A stretch of DNA of 64,000 nucleotides, from positions 35,689,052 through 35,753,051 of the forward strand of contig CM075772.1 of the NCBI GenBank assembly GCA_037974665.1, written 5' to 3'. The DNA comes from Ehretia macrophylla (Eukaryota; Streptophyta; Magnoliopsida; Boraginales; Ehretiaceae). The translations under genes were made by a program, and so were the position numbers. The notes under the pieces are model-generated. The model saw only the letters and a list, made by a program, of their open reading frames with translations. It ran no database searches and was not told where the DNA came from. Below are positions 36,901 to 46,872 of this stretch, piece after piece (position 1 is the stretch's first letter; every line of letters begins with the position of its first letter).

Positions 36901-38602
36901 CACAACCCTTGCTCAATAATTTAGATGCCCTAATAGAAGAAATAATAGGAGTTCCCGTAGATTTTCTACTACCAACTATTTTAAGTACAGGCTGGTCAGG
37001 CATTTCTAGATACACAATCTTCTTTCTACAATCAAGCTGGGCATAATATTTACTTAACCAGTCCATCCCCAATATAATTTCAAAGTCATTGAAGGGTAGG
37101 ATAATCAAATCAGCAGGAAAAACACGACCTTCAATAAATATACTACATGCTCTGCAAATAGACCTAGTAACAAACTTTGGGCCCATAGGAGTATAGACCA
37201 CAATCTCATGCAACAGTTTATCATGTTTCAATTTAGCATTTTGTGCACAAGTAGGAGTAATAAAAGAATGCGAAGCCCCGGAATCAATTAAAACCTTAAC
37301 TGACTGATCATTAAGAAGAAAAATACCTTCTACCACAGCGGTAGTATTCGGAAGCTCCTCAGCATCCAAAGCAAATACACGGGCCTGGCCTCGTGGTGGT
37401 GGTGCTGCAACTGGTGCCCTGGTCTGAGAGTTCTGAGCTGATGTCTGACCCCTAGGGTTCTTAAATTTCTGACAGTCTTTAACCCTGTGCTGATCACTGC
37501 CGCAACCTGTACACTTGTTATGTTTCTTCCAACAAACATCCTCAGTGTGGCCCTGGCGCTGACAAAAGCTGCACTGCTGGTGACGTCTTGCAACAGTGCC
37601 TCCCGAAGGAGCTCTGTAAGTAGAGGTAGCTGAACTACCCTGCTGCGAACGGGAAACTACTGGACGGAACTGACTCTGAGTCTGACTCTGGACTAGTCGT
37701 GCCTGAGTCTGAGTAGGCCCTGTGTAACTCTGAGTCTGCCTCGGCTGCGAACTCTGCCCAACTGATACAGCCTTCCCCTGGTACCCTTGACTCTGAGACT
37801 GAAACCGTTTACTCGATTGACTGGTCTCGGCTAACACATCGGCTTTCCATTTCTCATATCTCGAGGCAGCTCGGACTACTGCAGCATTGTTGGGAAAATC
37901 ATTTGAAGACACGTTCAGCATAATATCTCTCCTCAAACCCAAGATGAACCTCTGAATCTTCATGTCCTCCGGCTGAATTAAAGCTGGTGCATAACGGGAA
38001 AGCCGGGTAAAAGTAGCCTCGTATTGATCTACCGTCATACTTCCTTGCTTCAAGTTTATGAACTCAGTTTGTCGCCTCTCGCGGGCAACTACCGATATAT
38101 ACTTGTCTCGAAATTCTCGGACAAAATCTGCCCACGAATGATGACCTCCCTCAGCTCCCCATTTCTCACTGATGGTATTCCACCAATCTTCAGCATCACC
38201 CTCGAGAAGGAAAATAGCATAAGTAATCTTCCTGTCATCATGGCATTCCAGTATCGCTGCCACTCTCTCGAACTTCCTTAGCCACATCTCAGCTTTCATA
38301 TCGTCCGGCTCCCCAAAGAAAGTAGAGGCCCCAAGATGTAAAAACCGGTCATACAGAATCCCTCCCGCAGGGCCACTACCTCCGGCTCTCGCAGCCTGAT
38401 TACCTCCAACGACCCCTGGCTGACCCTGTTGTGTAACAAACTGGGCGATAGTGTTCATAGCTGTGGCCATCGTGGCCAAGATCTGTGCAGTGCTCGGTTC
38501 TTGAACCTGCGGTGCATTTTCGGCCACCTCAGCTTCTTGCCCCTGAACCCCCTCGGGTTCTCCACCAACATTCGGATTATCAGCACGACGGCGAGGCCCC
38601 AT
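33773..38602 (-). pseudogene. E2 gag-pol polyprotein: one stop, dead integrase
   Basis: The most complete coding copy: 1,610 codons in one frame from MGPRRR at 38602 to a stop at 33773-33775, broken only by TGA at 35507-35509. Residues: Gag 1-400 with two CX2CX4HX4C knuckles (C344-C357, C364-C377) after a Q/S-rich stretch; protease D440-S-G; RT catalytic D712, D776, D777 (FIDD); RNase H D923, E960, D985, D1028. Past the stop, integrase has H94/H101/C131/C134 (numbered from 35488) and first Asp D164, but the second Asp is Tyr (34814-34816) and the Glu of D-X35-E is Lys (34706-34708). The end is a chromodomain-like [16 protein letters not shown]. Even if the stop were read through, integration activity should be lost. 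Confidence 0.95.
33908..33943 (-). promoter_or_regulatory. E2 polypurine tract and stem-loop
   Basis: Tract at 33924-33908 and stem-loop at 33943-33926, both identical in sequence to E1. Confidence 0.88.
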
Positions 38603-38937
38603 CTCGAATAGCTAGAATGCAAAGTGTTATGACAGGTATATATATATGTATATATGCAATTTATAAGCAACACATGAAGAAAAGTCCAATTAGATTCACA
38701 TAAAGTCAAGTACATAGAAGTTCAAATAAATATTCCACATTCTTGAAGTAAACATAAATCACTAGATCATACTTGACATTCTAGACTCTTGATATTCTAT
38801 TTCCATGCTAGCATGTTCATTCCTTATTCAAATTTCACTTAAGTCAATCAAAATCAAGGACTCATGTATTCACAAAGTCACATAACAAATCTCTACCCAT
38901 AGACCGGGAAATTTAACCCGGCTTCATGCAATCTATA

Positions 38938-38949
38938 GATCTGATACCA
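38938..38949 (-). promoter_or_regulatory. E2 primer-binding site (one mismatch)
   Basis: TGGTATCAGATC on the minus strand; one base differs from the E1 and I sites. Confidence 0.88.
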
Positions 38950-38955
38950 CTTAAA

Positions 38956-41443
38956 TGTCACGCCCCGACCCAACCCCCAAGCTAAAGGTTAAGTCCGGAC
39001 CCGACACACGGACAGAGTCTCCCCTGTACCGTGGACATTCTAAAAACCTGTAAACACTTAAACAAAGTCCCAACAATACAATACAAGCTTTTCTTAATTA
39101 AACAACAAAGCTATAAGGCCATCCGAGCCTTATGGTACACAATAGCTCCAAAACACACAAGCATGCGAGAACTTGTTGTCAGCATAGTTTTATAATCATG
39201 ACATTCTAGGAAATCAATAAAACAACTTAAAGGATAAAGCATTCTACATTAACCATCCACTCCCAAGCATGCAAGGAAATAAGGCAAGAATAAAAGTTAT
39301 TACAAGACATGGCTTCCAATTCTACACCACAATCTACTATCCTTCGACTTGCGCAACAAACATATACATAGCCCTTAGGCCACAAAATAGAACATAAAAC
39401 AATTAATTGAACTTTCCACATAGCAGCAAATTCATTAACCACCTCAAGCTATCAGACACAGCAACTAAGGTAAAGGCTTGATCTGAACTTCTTCTTCCTC
39501 AACTAAATCAATAAGCTGGGGATCACCCTCAGCGTCTCCTGAAACAGATATCGAGGTATGAGCAACCACTGTTGCCCAGTGAGGGATATAGTCCCGGGGC
39601 GTGCAATGCAACAGATAATACAATTACACAACAATAACTCTTAACCAATTAAAGAAACAATGATAACTTAAATAACCACACATTTAAAAGGATACATTTC
39701 AACAATCCCCTATACACCAATCTTCACAGGTCTTCAATCACGATCCACGAACCACGAGCACGATCACGATAAGCCAGCATAATCCCCAAACACTCCAGTG
39801 GGTGTACTCCGGATGTACCCCGAATCCTACGACCCAACATCCCCTGGCAATCTCCGGACCAGGCGAATGAGGGAATAGGGCACGGAGTTTGAATATCCAT
39901 TGGCAAACCCTCTGCTGCCCAGCTGATATTCAATACATCCACCCCTGAACTATGGTTGCGCAACCACTATGCAATGCACTTAATGATGGCAAGTTAATAG
40001 CAATAATATAAGCATTAACACATATGAGGATCAACAAAGTAGTTTACCCTCGTTGCAATTAGGATAGAAGCAAATATATAAGCTAATAAGCAGTTTACAA
40101 ATGAACATATACCAAATAAGCATAGAATCATACCAAAAGCTCCAAATCAATTTAAAATCACATATAAACACTCAAGAAGTCCTGACATGGGTTTAGAAGT
40201 GTGAGACAACTTTAATTGCACCTAAACCCCTTTGTTTTTCGAACTATTTCTCTTCCAAACCAAAGTTAATGATTTCATTTTCAAAGGAAACTCTCCCAAC
40301 CTTCTAACTAACCCCCAAGGTACCCTCTCAACCCTCTAACTCATTCAAATGCCCGCGTTTACCCCGAGAGCCCCAATTTCCCCCTTTTTACTTTAAACTA
40401 CACCTACATTGTCCGGGCTTCAAACAAGGGATATCAAGGCATCTATAGCTCCTAGGTAGCCTAAGGATACTAGAATTGAAGCCCAAATCCACCCGGATTC
40501 GCATTAACCCCGAAAGCCCCAAATTAAAGTCGGCTATTTTCCATTTTTAGGCAATTTAAGGGCAATGCAAGTGCACGGGGCTATTAGGCTATCTTCACTA
40601 ACACCTAAGGCATCTATTAGAGGCATTAAATCAAGCTAAATCGAGCAATTACACAAAAGCCTAGAAAAAACGTCACTAGTGACCCATAAAATCAAACTAA
40701 CGATTCTAACCGTTTAAAAAGCGAAACAACGGCTCAAATGTGTTCTCTAGAATTCATATAGATGGTATATTAGCATAGATAATAATTACAATGGCATATA
40801 ATCATATTTTCAACAAATCAAGAAATGAGCAACTATTTAAAAATGCAAAAATAAGTCATGAAATCCCTCACCAATACGCGTAGGAGCACCTAGGAACCTT
40901 GCAAACACCCTACACTAGTTGCTCAAGGCTTGGCTTGGCTTGAATTGAAGAGTTGAAGATGAAAAATTCCTCCCAAGTGCAAAGAGGGGCCGTCGGGTTT
41001 GGCTCCTGATTTCAGCTCTTTATTTATTTTTTCTTTTGCATTTTATGAGCTTAAGTGATATAATAAAGGGGTTAAGTTGAGGTGGGGTCATTTGGGTGCT
41101 TAAGTGATCTATTATAATGCGCGTTCCTAGCTCCAAAACGAGACTAATGTATAAAACGTAGGCTAGCTAATTAAATCTATAAGGTTGTTACGTAACACTA
41201 TTCACTTGGCTACTAAAAATCATTTTCTAAATGAGCTCTCCTAACGCCTTCAGCTCAAATGCACATTTTTCCCACTACTTTTACAATTAATATGATTTAA
41301 TAAAAATGCTAATTAACTGATAGAAGGCAGTTTAAAAATGGAGTGAATAGTAACGCAATAAGGCAGTCAATAATGCACAGAAGGAAATGCGCAAACAAGG
41401 ATGCAACAGTAATTAAATGCATGGCTAAATCTCGGGCGTCACA
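38956..41443 (-). repeat. E LTR 3 (outer 5' LTR)
   Basis: 2,488 bp, TGTCACGCCCC to GGGCGTCACA, then TSD catat. The GC-rich module (about 39790-39970) has lost bases relative to LTRs 1 and 2. Confidence 0.94.
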
Positions 41444-41448
41444 CATAT

Positions 41449-42271
41449 ACCATAGATAATACCATGCAGTAAGTCCGTTTGAATCCCAATAGGTAGAGAT
41501 AATACCATGCAGTAAGTCCGTTTGAACCCCAATAGCCAAGTCTACCAATAAGTGCCAACAGAAGTTCCAAAGAATACCCAATAAGAAAACCAAAGAATGC
41601 TCCAGAGAACAATCAAATAGAACCCCAAAAGAAAGCTACTCTTTCACAACTGTTAAGCTCATAGGAGGATCTTAGAGATTCGCCAATAACCGAGCTCCAA
41701 AAGCAAACACCAACTCCCAAATAAAGACTAGTCAAATACTGCTCATTCCCGTCAATCCATATAACTTGGAGGGCCTGCTACTAACTACTTCTCTTCAGGA
41801 GGAGGAAGAAGTCTTTCTTACCATTTCAACAGAACATGTAAGAATGCCAAGATATCACATTTATACATACATGCCATAAACTACTATGCAAGCAAGTTTA
41901 TAAAACAGTTTATTCAACAAAGTCACTCAAGCACGACAATCAAGTCAAGCACAACATAATCAATTCAAATCACGGCACAACCAATTCAAGACATTCCAAT
42001 ACTCACATTACAAGCATTATTTCAAGCAAATAACAATTCACGAGGTCGATTCGATTCACGATGCCAATTCGATACACGAGTAGTCACTTCGCTTCACGTA
42101 ACACACCTTTAGCACATATCACATAACTATTTCAAATATGTGCACACATTTAGGTCAAGACACACAATCTTGCAAACAGGCACACACTTTCAAGACACAC
42201 TTAACAAGCACACATTCAAGGATCACTACCCACTAGACCGAGGACCCTATCCCGGCTTATGAGCTAAACAA
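41449..42271 (-). repeat. B internal region, 5' part
   Basis: Continuation of B after E. 41454-41535 holds two 39-bp copies at 43-bp spacing of a segment with ACCATGCAGTAAGTCCG. The degenerate repeat domain continues to about 41720, then come the mini-ORF and a leader of GT-rich type (minus strand). The sequence around the mini-ORF, including GAAGAGAAGT and GGCCCTCCAAGTT, closely matches A at 6958-6995. No gag. Confidence 0.7.
41795..41824 (-). CDS. Conserved 9-codon mini-ORF in B
   Basis: Minus strand ATG...TGA gives MVRKTSSSS, differing from A's MVRKTSSSP by one residue, in the same place relative to primer site and repeat domain. Confidence 0.4.
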   Translation of the reverse strand: MVRKTSSSS

Positions 42272-42283
42272 GCTCTAATACCA
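42272..42283 (-). promoter_or_regulatory. B primer-binding site
   Basis: Minus strand TGGTATTAGAGC, one mismatch from the tRNA-iMet complement, two bases inside the 5' LTR. The leader AAGCCGGGATAGGG and CTCGGTCTAGTGGGTAG follows (about 42257-42225). Confidence 0.88.
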
Positions 42284-42285
42284 CC

Positions 42286-45040
42286 TGTAACACCCCGATC
42301 CCTCTCGAGACCGGAAGTTCTATTAATCAATCTAATCGCAACCCAATTCCAAACCCTGGCTTAAAAGTTTAGGGAAAGTCGGACGGAGTCTCCCCTGCTT
42401 CTAGGAAAAATGCAAAACCTGCAATAGCATATAAGTGGACTAGATCCGTGTCCAACCATTCACAACTCCTGAAGGCCATCCGAGCCCTGGTTCTCAACAA
42501 TTAAACACAACAAATAAATATACATATTTCCAAGTACCCAGACTATTCTAACTCTTTCCTTTAGACAATACAAATATGCATTGAAGTTAACTATAATAAT
42601 TGGACACATAAACTAGCTTATCATTCTACTCAAATTACCTTGTTAAATTTAAATTACATTTCTTTTAACATTAAATACATACAACAAATGAAACATACAT
42701 CTTTGCATCTTTGACAACTCAAGTCACATAGCATGCAAGGCAACTCTTCAAGCACGATCTATCACATATCCATGAACTTTCCAGCTAACATGATATTTCC
42801 TGAAATGTGGTGGTGAGGAGTGAGTATACTCAACACGTATACTCAGTGAGGGCAAAACAGATATCGAGGTAGAGAGAAAGAAGATCGTGCAATGCAAATA
42901 GATACAGTTTAGCAATATAATCAATAAGAAAGCTTTCAATATAAACGACAATACAATATACAATTAAAGAAAGCATTAACACAACCATTCAAAGCTATAC
43001 CACACTCTGAAGGCTACGGTTCACTCATACGAGCAAAGTACCATGCGATTCGATTCCACGAGCATTACATCAATCTCGAGCTTGATGTTGACGACGATGA
43101 CAATAAGCGCGCAACCACTTTATAACTTCCACTGGGTGTACTCCAGAAGTACCCCGACACATCTACGACCCAAATCTCCCAGGGCGGCACCCCTAGCGAG
43201 AATGTGAATAGGACACGGAGGTAGAACAACCAACCCTGGCAACCTGAGACTGCCCAGAGAGGCCCATCACTCACGCGCCTGACACTATGCAATGCAATAC
43301 GAGATACAAGCAATAAACGAGCGATAGCACAAAAGTGCAGATTAGTGGCGATAAACGAGATAACAAGCAATTACAATCAATAATAGCAATCAACTAACTT
43401 TTCAAGCATGAGAACATCAACTAGACACGTAATAGCAGTTCAAGCACGAAAACGTCAAATATCATTATTCAATCCCTAACTTTCAAAGGTAATTACGAGC
43501 AAACGAGCTACAAGATTAGGAAACCGATTTCACTACATTCACCTAAGCACTACAAGGCACGTTTCTATGTCACTAAACTTCATTTTCCCAACCAAAGCCC
43601 GAAAGTCCACCTACTGCGTTAGAACTATAGCTATGCTAATCGGTCGCTCAATCAACGCCACAACAGCGCCAAAAGTGCTTTCATGCCCTCAATAGCAAAA
43701 CTCCCAACTCAATTCGAGCACAGTCAACTTTTGGTCAAACGTCCCCTTTCCGTTTCTTTGTCTAATTTCTAATTTTAACAAAGGCCGATCCTTTTTTATT
43801 GCACATTCTATCTTTCTATCACTAATGGCACCTATCCAAATCAAGAAATCGCAATTTGGATCAAAATCCAAAATTCTAAGGTTTACTATTCAAAATCACT
43901 ATTCATTATTCTTTCCCAATTTCAAACACACAATTTCAGCCGTAAACATTGCTAAATAACTATCAAACAATGCTCTACAAACTCAAAGGTATCTATATCA
44001 AGCAATTATAGGCATTATAACACATTATATATCAAATCTAAAAATTTGAAACAATAATCAAATTTCATAAAATATGCACAAAAGCGTGAAAACCCTTACA
44101 GAGATTGAAGAGGAAGGCTTGCAAGGACCTGAGCCACGTTCCTCGTCCGATTCCACGCAAGATTTTGGCCTAAAATGCAAAATCAATTTTTTTTTTCTTT
44201 TCCTTGAGAGTTTCGGCCATGGAAGGACTCATAGGGCATTTTTGGTTTTGTTTTTTTTGTCAATTTTGCTTAATTTTGGCTATTTAAAAGATGACAAAGC
44301 CTCAAGGGCAAAATGGTCATTTAGCAAAGTCAAAACTTAAGTTAAAATGGTCAATTAAGCTTATTTAATTAGCATTTAGTCTAATCCAAGTTTAAAAAAT
44401 GCAATTTTAATGAAAACCAACTAAAACTAGCTAAATTAAGCTAAAAACATTTTTCACTATGTCCGAGTAATATTTCTCCAACTCTCATTTTCGAAATGCT
44501 AAGATCGAACGGTCAATAAACGATCGCCAATCAAATGATGAGCAATAATATAAAACAATAATTTTTGAAAAGTAGAATAGTAGAATAGTTTAAAATTCAC
44601 TCCAGCTCGGAGTTACTTTTCTCATTTAATTGAAAATCGAGTAATTTAATGCAAGACAATTAAAACCGATTACTAAAATAATCAAAACAATCAAAATAAT
44701 CAATATTCATTTAAAATTAATTAATTTAACTATTTCTAGAATATTTTAAAGAATTATGAGATTAATGCTAAGATACAAATGAATAAGTTAATATAAACAC
44801 GTAATCGGATGCGATTAAATACTAACATTTAAGATGACACTTAATTAAATACAAGAAAGTAAATCCAATTTCTATAAATAATAAAAATAGGTAATAATCT
44901 TTTAATTAATCAATATAAAAATTATTGAATGCTTTTAAAAGAAATATCAAAATAGTACAAAAATGGATGATTAACTAATTAAACACTTAATTAAATGCAG
45001 TTAAATGCTATTAAGTGCATGCCGGGTTCAGGGTATCACA
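42286..45040 (-). repeat. B 5' LTR
   Basis: Uninterrupted 2,755-bp copy, TGTAACACCCCG to GGGTATCACA, then TSD gttga. GC-rich module at about 43110-43300; U5 hairpin-like AGGGC/GCCTT (one wobble pair) near 42471-42490. Confidence 0.93.
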
Positions 45041-45045
45041 GTTGA

Positions 45046-46860
45046 GCTTCTCGAATCCTGGATAATAATAGAGATTAAATTTGCAGACTTGCGAATTGAA
45101 AACCAGAATTTGAAGTATTAGGCTTCCATGAGCATAGTTCCTCCATGAATTCCCAATTCTTGATGATTAAGCTAGCAACAGTAGGCTTTCACCTCAAAGT
45201 ATCAGCAACAACATTGGCCTTGCCTAGAAGATAGTTAATAGTACAGTTGTAGTCTTTAAGTAATTCTAGCCAACGCCTTTGCCTCATGTTCAACTTTCTT
45301 AGTGAAAACAGATATTTCAAGCTATTATGATATGTAAAGATTTCAAACTTGTTGCCCCAAAGATAATGACGTCATTTCTTTAATGCAAGAATGTTAGCTG
45401 CGAGCTTAAGATCGTACGTTGGATAATTGAGTTCATAAGGTTTCAGTTTCCTAGAAGCATAAGCAATAACCTTTCCTTTCTGCATTAATACACAGCCCAG
45501 ACCTTCCTTCGAAGCATCACTATAGATCACCAGATTATCATGACCCTCAGGTAAAGCAAGAATAGGAGCCGTAGTCAATCTCTTCTTCAATTCCTGAAAG
45601 CTGGCCTCACTTTTATCATTCCAGTCAAATATTGTTTTCTTCTGAGTAAGCTGAGTGAAAGGCCCTGCAATTTTAGAGAAATCCTTGACGAATTTCCGAT
45701 AATACCCAGCTACACCAAGGAAGCTACAAATTTCTGTAACCGTTTCTGGCCGTTTCCAAGATAACACAACTTCAATCTTTGTTGGATCAACATAAATACC
45801 ATCCCACGAGATAATGTGACCAAGAAAAGCAACTTGCTTAAGCCAGAATTCACATTTGCGGAATTTTGCAAACAACTGATGCTCTTGAAGAGTCTGTAAC
45901 ACAATTCTGAGATGTTGTTCATGTTCCACCTCAAATTTAGAATAGACAAGAATATCATCAATAAAGATAACCACAAATTGGTCCAAATAAGGACGAAATG
46001 CCGTCTGCATTAAATCCATGAATGCAGCGGGAGCATTAGTTAGGCCAAACGGTAAGACAACAAACTCATAATGGCCATAACGAGTTCTCAAAGCAGTTTT
46101 AGGAGCATCATCTTTCTTAATCCTCAACTGACAATAGCCCTGCCTCAGATCGAATTTGGAAAATACCTAGGCAACTTGCAATTGATCAAATAGCTCTTCA
46201 ATTAATAGAAAAAGAAATTTGTTTTTGACAGTTACCTGATTAAGACCCCGATAATCAATGCATAACCGAAGAGACCCGTCTTTCTTTTTAACAAATAGAA
46301 CTGGTGCACCCCAAGGCGAAGAACTCGGTTGAATGAATCCTTTCTCAAGCAAGCCCTGCAGTTGAACTTTCAATTCCTGCAATTCGGGCAGAGCCATTCT
46401 ATATGGAGTCCTAGAGATAGGTGTAGTCCCGGACAGTAAATCAATCATAAACTCGATATCTCTATCAGGTGGCAAACCAGGTGATTCCTTAGGAAAGACC
46501 CTCGAAAACTCTCACGACAGGTACATCATTCAATTTCAATTGGTTCACAGGTTGATTAATCAAATATGCTAGATAAGCCTCACAACCCTTGCTCAATAGT
46601 TTAGATGCTCTAATAGAAGAAATAATAGGAGTTCTAGTTGATTTTCTACTACCAATTATTTCAATTACAGGCGAGTCAGGCATTTCTAATCTCACAATTT
46701 TCTTTCTACAGTCAAGCTATGCATAATAACTTACCATCCAATCCTTCTCCAAGATAATTTCATAGTCATTGAAGGGTAGAATAATCAAATCAGCCGAAAA
46801 AACACGACCCTCAATAAAAATATTACATGCTATGAAAATAGATCTAGTAATAAACTTCGG
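45046..46860 (-). pseudogene. G0 pol 5' part: protease end, RT, RNase H (broken)
   Basis: Minus-strand translation gives the end of the protease domain, RT ([28 protein letters not shown]) and RNase H ([11 protein letters not shown]), continuing from 14445. Stops include TAG at 46167-46169; a frameshift lies near 46480-46510. The sequence ends at 46860 in the codons for PKF, so the protease DSGAS motif and Gag are lost. Confidence 0.9.
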
Positions 46861-46872
46861 TGCATTATTACT
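46861..46872. other. Junction filler between G0 and H
   Basis: Twelve bases (TGCATTATTACT) lie between recognisable G0 protease sequence and recognisable H LTR. The H LTR lacks its first 20 or so bases. No TSD can be judged because the other end of H is outside the window. Confidence 0.5.

Larger units (their letters stand above)
23886..41443 (-). mobile_element. E: tandem Gypsy array LTR-int-LTR-int-LTR
   Basis: One insertion with a single TSD, catat (23881-23885 and 41444-41448), but three LTRs of 2,487, 2,488 and 2,488 bp and two internal regions of 5,047 and 5,048 bp. Each internal region has its own primer site and polypurine tract. Both gag-pol copies carry the same TGA in place of Arg at the end of RNase H (27972-27974 and 35507-35509) and other shared variants, for example FHPYLDQF and KCELWLKQ, that differ from element I. 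Unequal recombination between LTRs duplicating one inserted element explains this best. Confidence 0.93.
14446..45040 (-). mobile_element. B: non-autonomous LTR element, interrupted by four later insertions
   Basis: Minus-strand element with TSD gttga (14441-14445 and 45041-45045), spread over 30.6 kb by nested insertions. Its own sequence is: 3' LTR 14446-14768 + 17703-20124 + 22899-22901 (2,748 bp), internal 22902-23885 + 41449-42285 (about 1.8 kb), and 5' LTR 42286-45040 (2,755 bp). It has no gag or pol. Primer site, mini-ORF and polypurine tract lie in the right order. LTR divergence is visibly higher than in A, so it is older, as its four internal insertions also require. Confidence 0.92.
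2807..46860 (-). mobile_element. G0: truncated Ty3/Gypsy (Tekay-like) element, host of the nest
   Basis: This is a minus-strand element seen as four pieces: 3' LTR (2807-3166 and 10872-12999, together 2,488 bp), pol 3' part (13045-14445) and pol 5' part (45046-46860). The LTR length equals that of intact family members in this window (2,487-2,489 bp), which confirms the joins. Gag, the protease active site, primer site and 5' LTR are missing; the copy ends at 46860 against element H. It is interrupted by A (TSD catgg at 3162-3166 and 10867-10871) and B (TSD gttga at 14441-14445 and 45041-45045). Stops and small deletions throughout pol mark it as old. Confidence 0.88.
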
